Shown here: positions 6,406-13,518 of the stretch, piece after piece | Layout of the letters: each line of letters starts with the position of its first letter | Numbering within the stretch: position 1 is the stretch's first letter | Source of the DNA: an uncultured Christensenella sp. | GTDB lineage: Bacteria > Bacillota > Clostridia > Christensenellales > Borkfalkiaceae | DNA length: 62,584 nucleotides | Assembly (NCBI GenBank): GCA_910585685.1 | Contig: CAJUEO010000009.1 | Coordinates: 1-62,584, forward strand | Direction of reading: 5' to 3' | Made by a program: the position numbers and the translations under genes | The notes under the pieces: model-generated | The model's database searches: none | The model's input: only the letters and a program-made list of their open reading frames with translations | What the model was told of the DNA's origin: nothing

Positions 6406-6482
6406 TGAGGTGTAGCGCAGTTTGGTAGCGCGTCTGGTTAGGGACCAGAAGGTCGTGGGTTCAAGTCCCGTCACCTCAACCA
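6406..6482 (+). tRNA. tRNA-Pro(AGG)
   Basis: A 77-nt tRNA with encoded CCA. Acceptor TGAGGTG/CACCTCA with A73, D-arm GCGC/GCGC, anticodon stem TCTGG/CCAGA around loop TTAGGGA, which gives anticodon AGG with G37. T-loop is TTCAAGT. The anticodon reads proline CCU. An unmodified or inosine A34 in a proline tRNA is unusual in bacteria, and T1-A72 replaces the common C1-G72 of bacterial tRNA-Pro. It is a single-gene unit with its own promoter and terminator. Confidence 0.9.
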
Positions 6483-6486
6483 AAAA

Positions 6487-6519
6487 ACGGAAACAACACA
6501 TTGTTGTTTCCGTTTTTAT
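6487..6519 (+). terminator. tRNA-Pro terminator
   Basis: ACGGAAACAACA, loop CAT, TGTTGTTTCCGT, then TTTT. It also serves the convergent kinase gene. Confidence 0.8.
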
Positions 6520-6522
6520 TAC

Positions 6523-7326
6523 TTATTGCTTTTTTAATATGTGCTCGAAGTTTACGCCATAAAAATGTTCTTCACCCGTTGCGCTTATACTGTCTCTTAC
6601 AAACTTAGCCGCAACATCGCAAGATTTATGCAGACCTTGCTTCAGCAAATAATTTGCCGTAAACACGGAAGAAAAAATATCCCCCGTACCGTGTTTTTTT
6701 ACGGGCAGCAATTCATGCCACAAAATTTCGCTTTTATTTTTATCGTAAATAAATTCAGCAATATTTCCGCCAAACTCTACACCCGTTATAATAATTTTTG
6801 CGTCTGTCAATCGCGAAAGCTTTTCAGCAAGTTTTTCAATAAAAATGCCGTCGTAATCACTTTGATATTGCGTATCGGTCAAAAAACAAGCCTCTGTAAC
6901 GTTGGGTAAAATTATATCGGCTCTTTTTATAAGCTTGCGCATAGCGACAACATAGTTCAGGTCAAAATTCGCATAAAGTTTTCCGTTATCGGCAAAAACG
7001 GGGTCGATAATTATAGGAGCGCCGTCGGCAGAAAACTCGTCAAAGCACATTTCCGCAACGTCCATAAGTTGGGGCTTACCTAAATATCCCAACAAAAACG
7101 CATCAAACTTTATTCCGTTTCCCTTCCAATTTTTAAAAATATCAGGTATTTCGGGCGTTAAATCGAGATAACTCCAAGTTTTAAACATTGTATGATTTGA
7201 AAGTACTGCCGTCGGAAGAACGCAAGTTTCTATACCGAACGTCGAAAGAATCGGCAAAGCGACCGTCAGGGAACACTGTCCCACACAGGATAAGTCTTGC
7301 ATTGTCAAAATTCTTATATTGTTCAT
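6523..7326 (-). CDS. pdxY: Pyridoxal/pyridoxamine kinase
   Basis: A 267-residue ribokinase-fold kinase of the B6-vitamer type. N-terminal QDLSCVGQCSLTVALPILSTFG and PTAVLSNHT are the substrate-binding signature of pyridoxal kinases, and KHGTGDIFSSVF near residue 220 holds the GTGD anion-hole and catalytic aspartate. It phosphorylates pyridoxal, pyridoxamine or pyridoxine to salvage PLP. Shine-Dalgarno AGGAG precedes the ATG. It is transcribed alone, converging on tRNA-Pro. PdxK and PdxY cannot be separated with certainty by eye. Confidence 0.85.
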   Translation of the reverse strand: MNNIRILTMQDLSCVGQCSLTVALPILSTFGIETCVLPTAVLSNHTMFKTWSYLDLTPEIPDIFKNWKGNGIKFDAFLLGYLGKPQLMDVAEMCFDEFSADGAPIIIDPVFADNGKLYANFDLNYVVAMRKLIKRADIILPNVTEACFLTDTQYQSDYDGIFIEKLAEKLSRLTDAKIIITGVEFGGNIAEFIYDKNKSEILWHELLPVKKHGTGDIFSSVFTANYLLKQGLHKSCDVAAKFVRDSISATGEEHFYGVNFEHILKKQ

Positions 7327-7423
7327 ATTTCTTTCTCCTAATTTACGTTACACATAAATAATATCACTTTTATTTCATTTAATAAAGTCTTTAACCATAA
7401 TTATTTTTAATTTTTTGTATAAC

Positions 7424-7460
7424 GAAAAATAATGCCGTACGTTAAAAACGCACGGCATTA
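7424..7460 (-). terminator. Terminator of the esterase lipoprotein gene
   Basis: Stem AATGCCGTGCG/CGTACGGCATT with the minus-strand tail ATTTTT. Confidence 0.75.
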
Positions 7461-7476
7461 AGATTAGGAATTTAGA

Positions 7477-9996
7477 TTAAGCCTTCTTTTGAGCTGCAAG
7501 CCATCCCCAAAGTGAAACAGCCTTACCGCCGACAGTTACGGTTTCAGTTTGATCTTTGCCTACTTTGAGGTCAGCAAGAACAAACGCGTTATTATCACCG
7601 CTGCCCGTTGTAGCCTGAACCTTGTTGCACTCGTCACGAAGAGTAAATATCCACGACCAGTGTCCATCGTAAGTAACCCCGTCAACGGTTACAGTGTCAA
7701 ATAATGAATAGTGAGCATTAGTTGCGCCGGCTTTGAGTAACTCGATGTACAACGAGTTCGAGTTTAACTCGGCAAGTGCGGTACCGTTGATAATTTTAAC
7801 GGTGTTATCAGCCTTAGCGTGAGTAATCCACATAGGCACTTTGGAAAGCCTTGTAAACTCTTCATCTGTCATACTTGCCGACCTATCAAAAGGTACAGCT
7901 ATAGGATAAGCTGCCGCAAAGAATTCACCGTGCTTGGAAAGCATTTCAACGGTCATCCAGCCGCCGTTTGAGCATCCGCCCAAATATACGCGGTTAGCGT
8001 CGATATCGCTGTGATCTTTAACAAACTTTTCAATAAGCTTGAACAAAGTTTCGGTATAAATTGATTCACCTACGTCGCTTCCGCCCTGCTGTCCGTCTCC
8101 GTTATCCATCCACATTGTAGGGGATTGAGGAGCAAGCACATAAGCGCCGGAAACCGTATCGGTTACAAAATAGTCCTGAATTAAGGGTTTGGAAAGGTTG
8201 GAAACCTGGTTGCCGAGAACAGCAATCGAAGGGTCTGTACCGCCTTCACCTGCGCCGTGAAGCCAAACTATAAGGGGTTTCTTGCCCGTCTTAGCGGAGT
8301 TTGCTTCGGGAGCAAAATAACCGTAAGAGAGAGTTTGGTCGCCGTTCGTATATTTTCCGTCCATATTCCAGCCTTCAAGGCAAGGGACTTCTCTTTCAAC
8401 AGTAAGTTTACCTTCGTACTTGGTGTATGTAGTGCCGCCAATGGTCAAATCGTTCAATCCCAAAGTTGCGGTATTGAAATCTTTCCACTGGTTCATACCG
8501 GCATACTTGAAAGGAGAAAGGTTGCCGACAAACGACCAGCCTGCATATTTAATTTCGTATTCGATTGCTACATAACGCGAAACAGTTCCGTTAACTTTTT
8601 CTCCGTTTGCATCGCAAAGATATACTTTATCGTTGCTGCCGCCGAGTTTACCGCCCATAGAAATCGACAAAGGAATTGATTCGGCAATAGCTGTTGCAGT
8701 AATATCTTCGGTAAATCCTATTATAGCCTTTTCGATTGCGGGACCGCCCTCGTAACCTCCTACTATAAGCTTTACAGATACGTCTTTGCTATAGACAACT
8801 GCAGGTGCAGGGGGCTTGGGAAGAGAAGCTTCACCGCTTGCAGCCTCCCCGTTAGCAGTGCTGAGGCTGAGATTTGTAACTATATCAAGGCAATCCAAGT
8901 TGGGAACGGTAGTTGCCGCAACAGTTATTTTAAGTACGTTTACACCGGTATAAACATTTAAATCACCAAATAAAATGGGGTCAAAATATTTATTCCAAGT
9001 CATAGGTTCTTCTTTACCTGCTCCGCGAAGAGTTGCAGGAGCAAAATTAACGGCTTCACCGTTGAATGCCACTGTAAAGTCTGATGTCGATACTTCCTGG
9101 TCTTCAACCCACATCAAGAAACCCTCGGTTGAATCCATTTGTGTATTATTACTTGCGCCGCGAAGCGAAATGGTAGCTTTTCCTGCCGAAGCGGACTTGA
9201 AAGTAAACGTAACGGTATTTCCCACAACGCCGAGATAGCCCAACGATTGGTTTCCGCTTGCAGAAGGTATGTTTGATTCAACGGGAGAGTTTACGTCTTC
9301 TGAACTAAGCGTGCCTTCGAATTTAGCCGCTTCTGCTTCGATTCTATAACCGGCGTTTGAGCCGTCGTAATTCTTAAGCGTCTTTATGGGCATATTTTCA
9401 AAAGGTCCCTCGTTGGGATTTGTGTCGTCAAACACTTCATAATGCGCATAAAGCGTTACATTGCCGGTTACGGTATAATTTTGAAGGTCAATTTTTTCTC
9501 CGCCTTCCTTAGCGGTAAACCAACCCTCAAATAAATTGCTTGCTTTTTCGGCAGTAGGAGCGCCGACTATTTTCTCACCGCTTTTTACCGTTAAAGTTGC
9601 ATTGCCCTTGAGCGTTCCGCCGTTTGCGTCAAACGTTACGGTATATTCCGCTGCAGGAGGAGGCGTTACCGTCCTTTCCGTATATTGAGCATAGAGCTTA
9701 ACGTCCTTTGTTACAACGTAATCGGCAAGAATTATTTCATCACCGTCTTCCGCTGCGGTAAACCAACCGTCAAAGTCACAATCATCTTTGGTTGCGGTAG
9801 GTGCGCCGCTTATTTTGTTGCCGCTCTTTACTTTTACCGTCGAGTTACCGTCAAGTTGTCCGCCGTTTGCGTCAAACGTTACGGTGTACTCAACGTCTTT
9901 TTCGTTTTCAGGCGTGGTATTGCAGGCTACAAATGTAAAACACATAACAGCCGCCAAAACTGCGCATAAAACCGAGAGTAGTTTTTTTACCATCAT
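7477..9996 (-). CDS. Secreted esterase lipoprotein with InlB-type repeats
   Basis: An 839-residue lipoprotein (lipobox FVAC, Cys26). Residues 37-108 and about 117-188 are two InlB/Flg_new-type repeats (YTVTFDANGG ... GWFTA ... LYAQY). A carbohydrate-binding-like beta-sandwich follows at about 215-380 (GYRIEAEAAKFEG ... DCLDIVTNLSL). The C-terminal alpha/beta hydrolase resembles feruloyl-esterase/polyhydroxybutyrate-depolymerase enzymes: WLHGAGEGG, nucleophile in GGCSNGG (Ser676), Asp730 in HAKAD and His779 in DGHWSW. It probably removes acyl groups from plant glycans at the cell surface. The gene is single, next to a two-component pair. The Shine-Dalgarno is GGAGG. Confidence 0.8.
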   Translation of the reverse strand: MMVKKLLSVLCAVLAAVMCFTFVACNTTPENEKDVEYTVTFDANGGQLDGNSTVKVKSGNKISGAPTATKDDCDFDGWFTAAEDGDEIILADYVVTKDVKLYAQYTERTVTPPPAAEYTVTFDANGGTLKGNATLTVKSGEKIVGAPTAEKASNLFEGWFTAKEGGEKIDLQNYTVTGNVTLYAHYEVFDDTNPNEGPFENMPIKTLKNYDGSNAGYRIEAEAAKFEGTLSSEDVNSPVESNIPSASGNQSLGYLGVVGNTVTFTFKSASAGKATISLRGASNNTQMDSTEGFLMWVEDQEVSTSDFTVAFNGEAVNFAPATLRGAGKEEPMTWNKYFDPILFGDLNVYTGVNVLKITVAATTVPNLDCLDIVTNLSLSTANGEAASGEASLPKPPAPAVVYSKDVSVKLIVGGYEGGPAIEKAIIGFTEDITATAIAESIPLSISMGGKLGGSNDKVYLCDANGEKVNGTVSRYVAIEYEIKYAGWSFVGNLSPFKYAGMNQWKDFNTATLGLNDLTIGGTTYTKYEGKLTVEREVPCLEGWNMDGKYTNGDQTLSYGYFAPEANSAKTGKKPLIVWLHGAGEGGTDPSIAVLGNQVSNLSKPLIQDYFVTDTVSGAYVLAPQSPTMWMDNGDGQQGGSDVGESIYTETLFKLIEKFVKDHSDIDANRVYLGGCSNGGWMTVEMLSKHGEFFAAAYPIAVPFDRSASMTDEEFTRLSKVPMWITHAKADNTVKIINGTALAELNSNSLYIELLKAGATNAHYSLFDTVTVDGVTYDGHWSWIFTLRDECNKVQATTGSGDNNAFVLADLKVGKDQTETVTVGGKAVSLWGWLAAQKKA

Positions 9997-10012
9997 TCAT
10001 TCCTCCAAAAAT

Positions 10013-10042
10013 TTTTAGGCATTATATTGCCTTTGCCTAAAA
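10013..10042 (-). promoter_or_regulatory. Esterase promoter region with inverted repeat
   Basis: TATAAT on the minus strand (10021-10026) lies between the arms of an inverted repeat TTTTAGGCA/TGCCTAAAA (10013-10021 and 10034-10042). No good -35 box is at 16-18 bp, which suggests a regulator site and an activated or repressed promoter. Confidence 0.45.
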
Positions 10043-10111
10043 TTACACTATTTTATTTATAATTTAAATAATTACGACACAATCGGGATAAATTCCGTCA
10101 TAGTTTACACA

Positions 10112-10147
10112 AAAAAACAGTGACGAAAAATATCGTCACCGTTTTTA
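10112..10147 (-). terminator. Terminator after first kinase gene
   Basis: GGTGACGA/TCGTCACT stem with the minus-strand tail GTTTTTTT, overlapping the kinase stop region. Confidence 0.75.
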
Positions 10148-11470
10148 AACTTTTATCGCAGCCGACTCTTGCTGAGTTTGCGGTATCGGCAGCATAGCTA
10201 CCATAGTAAACATATTCTCCTGCTCAAAAAAACTTAGCTGTCCGCCGTAGCTGTTGACTACGTTGCGCATACTTTTTGTGCCGAAGCCGTGGTTTTCACT
10301 GTCGGATTTACTTGTTACGGGAAGTCCGTCACGGATAACTATGTTCTTAGACGTAAAATTAACTGTTTTTATTACGCACATTTTTTCAAAACGCGTTATA
10401 CTTATATTTAACTCTTTAACCGCACTCTCACTTTCGATTTTAAGGCTTTCAATTGCATTTTCAAGCGCGTTACCAATTAGCGAATAAATGTGATACGGCT
10501 TCATAAAATCCAAAAGAGCCCCGTCAGCCACACAAATTAAGCGGATACCCAACCTCTCGCACATCAACGCTTTTTCGGATAGAATTACGTCAAGCGCGAC
10601 GTTACCCGTAAAATAAGTGCTTTTTAAAATTTCACTGTCCGACTCAATTTCGCTCAAACTTTCGTAATCGATAATGCCCTGATTTTCACGCTGCTTCATA
10701 TCGTGATATTTTATCTGTATTTTTTCGTTTGAAAGTTTGGCTTGTTCGTACCGAAGTTTATCTTTATGAAGAAGTTGGTGCAAAATTCTGTTCTCTTCTT
10801 CAAGCTGCAGTTTTTTGAGATTCATAAACCCAACCGCCAGCGTCGTATCAGTAAACAATGTTGCTATTGCCAAAAGATAGATTTGACCTAAAAACGACCA
10901 AAAAATTTCAAAACGGGCATAATGAGTCAGCGTCGTCGCAACCATAACAAAAGTTATAACCGAGTATAAAATAACAATGTTATTGAACTTCAGCTCGTTT
11001 TGTTTTTTTATTGTGCGAACTATTAAAAAATAAATCCCTATAAGAGATAACGCCGTTATAATTGGCATAACGACAAAATAATAGATATAATTTTCCGGAT
11101 TTTGCGTGATATGTATTACTGTAAATATGAGCATAAAAGAAATATTGCTCAAAATGAACTGTCCGCAATATATACATACGCCTATAAATACAGCCTGATT
11201 GAAATTAGTTTTATAGCAAAATGCGATTGTAGCGACAATCATTGCAAAAACCAAGCCGTAATTTACGGGCGGCGGAACAAAAATATAACCAAATCTATAT
11301 AAAGTTTGCAGACTGATAATTGCTGCAAGACAAAAAGGATACCTTACAAAAAACAGACTACGCTTGGGAGCAACAAAGAGAAATAAGAGCGTTACCAATA
11401 AAATCTGGGTTGTAAACTCGTTGCCGCATAAATCGAACATGAAAGCTATAGTCTTTGCGTAGTTATGCAT
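10145..11470 (-). CDS. GHKL sensor histidine kinase (AgrC-like), pair 1
   Basis: A 441-residue membrane kinase. The N-terminal 200 residues hold about six transmembrane helices. A coiled linker (KLQLEEENRILHQLLHKDK) leads to KIQIKYHDMKQ, whose His is the likely phosphorylation site. The ATPase part has the N-box SLIGNALENAIESLK and the G-box GFGTKSMRNVVNSYGG. This is the HPK10/AgrC type, which usually senses peptides or membrane-linked signals. The start overlaps the 3' end of the LytTR regulator gene by 8 bp, so the two are translationally coupled. Confidence 0.85.
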   Translation of the reverse strand: MHNYAKTIAFMFDLCGNEFTTQILLVTLLFLFVAPKRSLFFVRYPFCLAAIISLQTLYRFGYIFVPPPVNYGLVFAMIVATIAFCYKTNFNQAVFIGVCIYCGQFILSNISFMLIFTVIHITQNPENYIYYFVVMPIITALSLIGIYFLIVRTIKKQNELKFNNIVILYSVITFVMVATTLTHYARFEIFWSFLGQIYLLAIATLFTDTTLAVGFMNLKKLQLEEENRILHQLLHKDKLRYEQAKLSNEKIQIKYHDMKQRENQGIIDYESLSEIESDSEILKSTYFTGNVALDVILSEKALMCERLGIRLICVADGALLDFMKPYHIYSLIGNALENAIESLKIESESAVKELNISITRFEKMCVIKTVNFTSKNIVIRDGLPVTSKSDSENHGFGTKSMRNVVNSYGGQLSFFEQENMFTMVAMLPIPQTQQESAAIKV

Positions 11471-12209
11471 TTATTGTACCGTTCCCTCCCAAAAATTTCA
11501 TAAAGCTGTCTGTAAAGTTTTTTAAAAATTTTCTGCTTATAGGCAGAGTGACTCCACCGCGTAAAACAATTTCGTTGTTGGCAACCGATACGACGTGCCG
11601 CAAATTGACAAGATAGCATGCACTGCACCGTGCAAAAGCAAACTCGCTCAACACCTTGCACACCTCTTGCATCGAACCTCTTGTTCTATATACCTCCAAC
11701 TCGTTTTTATAATTGAAAATGTAATAGTAAAGGTTGTGAATCTGTACTTCCACATAGATAATATCGGATATGGGCACTATCTCCACGCCGTGCAAGGTTT
11801 TGACAAGAATTTTTCGGGCTTGACTTACCTTTAAAGCGTTTATGGCTCTGTCAAGGTTACAGTTAAACGAAGTAGCTTCGATCGGTTTGACTATGTAGCC
11901 GAAAGCACTGACTTCGTAACCGTTTATGGCATATTGCGCGTAGTGTGTGCAAAATATTAAAATAGCGGTCGGATTTACAGCTCGCAAACTTTTTGCCGTT
12001 CGCATACCGTTCGTACCCGGCATATTGATATCGAGGAATATTATTTCGTAGCTTTCGGGATTGCCGCATAAAAACTTGTCACCGTCAGAATATATATCAA
12101 CTTCAAATAAAACATTCTTTTGCTTTATTTGAGAATATCTGTCCAGCAACATTGAAATTTTTTCTAAATATTCCCGTTCGTCGTCAACGATAGCTACCTT
12201 GTATTTCAT
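11463..12209 (-). CDS. LytTR-family response regulator, pair 1
   Basis: About 248 residues. The receiver domain (1-120) has the acidic pair in VAIVDDE, phospho-acceptor Asp in IIFLDINMPG, and Lys in YIVKPIEA. The C-terminal LytTR DNA-binding domain (about 145-245) contains ILVKTLHGVEIVPISDIIYVE and FARCSACYLVNLRHV. It acts with the kinase encoded next. The ATG at 12209 is chosen over the TTG at 12224 because Shine-Dalgarno AGAGGACA lies between them. The leader holds two mutually exclusive hairpins (12237-12277). Confidence 0.88.
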   Translation of the reverse strand: MKYKVAIVDDEREYLEKISMLLDRYSQIKQKNVLFEVDIYSDGDKFLCGNPESYEIIFLDINMPGTNGMRTAKSLRAVNPTAILIFCTHYAQYAINGYEVSAFGYIVKPIEATSFNCNLDRAINALKVSQARKILVKTLHGVEIVPISDIIYVEVQIHNLYYYIFNYKNELEVYRTRGSMQEVCKVLSEFAFARCSACYLVNLRHVVSVANNEIVLRGGVTLPISRKFLKNFTDSFMKFLGGNGTINA

Positions 12210-12236
12210 TTGTCCTCTTATCAATTAAGTTTATTT

Positions 12237-12277
12237 AATGCGTTTGCTTGCAAACGCATTAGGGGTACCCCTAATGC
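12237..12277 (-). promoter_or_regulatory. Overlapping leader hairpins of the LytTR operon
   Basis: In the minus-strand leader, a 22-nt perfect palindrome (12256-12277, GCATTAGGGG/CCCCTAATGC around TA) is followed by a stem AATGCGTTTGC/GCAAACGCATT (12237-12260). They share the 5 nt AATGC at 12256-12260, so only one can form fully. No T-tract follows, so this may be a protein-binding site or a translation switch and not an attenuator. Confidence 0.55.
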
Positions 12278-12289
12278 TAATTTGACTGT

Positions 12290-12318
12290 ATTGTATCATA
12301 CGTTTTTTTAAATTGCAA
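12290..12318 (-). promoter_or_regulatory. Promoter of two-component pair 1
   Basis: Minus-strand TTGCAA (12313-12318), 17-bp spacer, TACAAT (12290-12295). The start is near 12283, giving a leader of about 75 nt with two hairpins. Confidence 0.7.
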
Positions 12319-12352
12319 TACCTAAATTAATTTTCGGAAACAATTTTGTAGG

Positions 12353-12381
12353 TTGACACAGACGGTTGAAAGTGGTACAAT
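12353..12381 (+). promoter_or_regulatory. CPBP protease promoter, leaderless spacing
   Basis: TTGACA (12353-12358), 17-bp spacer, TACAAT (12376-12381), 7 nt, then the ATG at 12389. The predicted transcription start is at or within 1 nt of the start codon. Confidence 0.75.
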
Positions 12382-12388
12382 AAATTAA

Positions 12389-13192
12389 ATGTTTTTGGAA
12401 AAATTAAAAAAATATTATAGAGAAATAATAACGGTAATTTTCGTTTTAGCGGCAATGGCGGTGCTTGTCGTATTTGATTTTGCCGAAATAAAATTTTGCG
12501 CGGATGAAACTTTGAACAATTTACTGTGCGAAATTGTTCCGCGAGTTTGCGCAGGAATAGCTCTGACCGCAGTAACGGTTATTATGGGCTTTAAAAGCAT
12601 TGTACTGCCGAGTTTTAAAAACATTTTAAAAGATTTGTTTTGGTGCATTCCCTGTATTTTTGTAGTCATAGCAAATTTTCCGTTTACCGCAATTTTTTCG
12701 GGTAACGCAACAATTAACCGCACAGACTTAATTTGGCTTTTTGCATTAAAATGTCTTTCCATAGGATTAATGGAAGAAATGTTGTTTCGCGGGCTTTTTC
12801 AGGGCGTTATTCAAGAAAAGTTCGAAGGGCAAAAATACGATAAATTAAAAACAGTAGCTGTTACTTCGGCTGTTTTCGGTTGTATCCACCTATTAAATTT
12901 ATTTTCGGGCGCAAACGTCGGCGCGACCTTTTTGCAAGTCGGCTATAGTTTTTTAATCGGCGCAATGCTTTCCGCCGTACTGTTAAAGACAAAAAATATT
13001 TGGCTGTGCGTTATTTTGCATGCTTTATTCGATTTTGGCGGCTTTATTGTTACCGACTTGGGATCGGGAAAATTTCAGGACGGCTGGTTTTGGGGGTTCA
13101 CAGCGTTTTTCGGGGTTGTCTGTTTTGCATATATTTTATACTTTTTATTGAAAACGCCAAAAACCGACCAAACAACCGCAAATAACGATTGA
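12389..13192 (+). CDS. CPBP-family intramembrane metalloprotease
   Basis: A 267-residue protein with about eight membrane helices and the CPBP/Abi active-site motifs: EEMLFRG (Glu129, Glu130, Arg134), a His in FGCIHLLN and the later HALFDF motif. The family includes CAAX prenyl proteases, and in bacteria is linked to bacteriocin self-immunity and peptide-signal processing. Its place next to an AgrC/AgrA-like pair makes a role in peptide signalling possible, but this is inference. The start has no ribosome binding site; the promoter position implies a leaderless transcript. Confidence 0.85.
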   Translation: MFLEKLKKYYREIITVIFVLAAMAVLVVFDFAEIKFCADETLNNLLCEIVPRVCAGIALTAVTVIMGFKSIVLPSFKNILKDLFWCIPCIFVVIANFPFTAIFSGNATINRTDLIWLFALKCLSIGLMEEMLFRGLFQGVIQEKFEGQKYDKLKTVAVTSAVFGCIHLLNLFSGANVGATFLQVGYSFLIGAMLSAVLLKTKNIWLCVILHALFDFGGFIVTDLGSGKFQDGWFWGFTAFFGVVCFAYILYFLLKTPKTDQTTANND

Positions 13193-13217
13193 TTTTTTAC
13201 ATTGCTTGCGCTATAAT
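13189..13217 (+). promoter_or_regulatory. Probable tRNA-Gly promoter
   Basis: TTGATT (13189-13194), 17-bp spacer, TATAAT (13212-13217). The transcript would carry a leader of about 118 nt before tRNA-Gly, including a hairpin ACCTTGCC/GGCAAGGT at 13290-13309. Apart from these I see nothing else in the 150-bp leader. Confidence 0.55.
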
Positions 13218-13341
13218 ATTTAGCGTAACCGCAGGTTTCTACTATCGTTTGCTTCAAGTTTCAAGCTGATTTTGAAGAGTTCGTGCATACACCTTGCCGA
13301 ACGGCAAGGTACTGCCGTCACTTACGGAAAAAATTAATATT

Positions 13342-13416
13342 GCAGGTGTCGCCTATCGGTATGGCGTCAGCTTCCCAAGCTGATTTCGGCGGGTCCGACT
13401 CCCGTCACCTGCTCCA
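13342..13416 (+). tRNA. tRNA-Gly(CCC)
   Basis: A 75-nt tRNA with encoded CCA. Acceptor GCAGGTG/CACCTGC with T73; anticodon stem TCAGC/GCTGA around loop TTCCCAA, giving anticodon CCC (reads GGG). The T-arm is GCGGG-TCCGACT-CCCGT, a T-loop variant common in glycine tRNAs. It has its own terminator. Identified by eye from the cloverleaf. Confidence 0.92.
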
Positions 13417-13422
13417 ACAAAT

Positions 13423-13454
13423 AATAGGGACAGCAAAGGCTGTTCCTATTTTTA
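13423..13454 (+). terminator. tRNA-Gly terminator
   Basis: AATAGGGACAGC, loop, GCTGTTCCTATT, then TTTT. Confidence 0.8.
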
Positions 13455-13471
13455 TTGTATCCAGATAAAAC

Positions 13472-13507
13472 AAAAAGCCGCCCCGAAATATTTCGGGGCA
13501 GCTTTTT
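13472..13507. terminator. Terminator of the glycan operon
   Basis: AAAAAGC-GCCCCGAAA, loop TAT, TTTCGGGGC-GCTTTTT: symmetric, and works for the minus-strand operon that ends at 13519. Confidence 0.8.
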
Positions 13508-13518
13508 ACGATATTATA

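Noticed and set aside
6256..6501. Minus-strand frame of 81 codons across tRNA-Pro
   Set aside because: Antisense translation of a tRNA, a well-known artefact.
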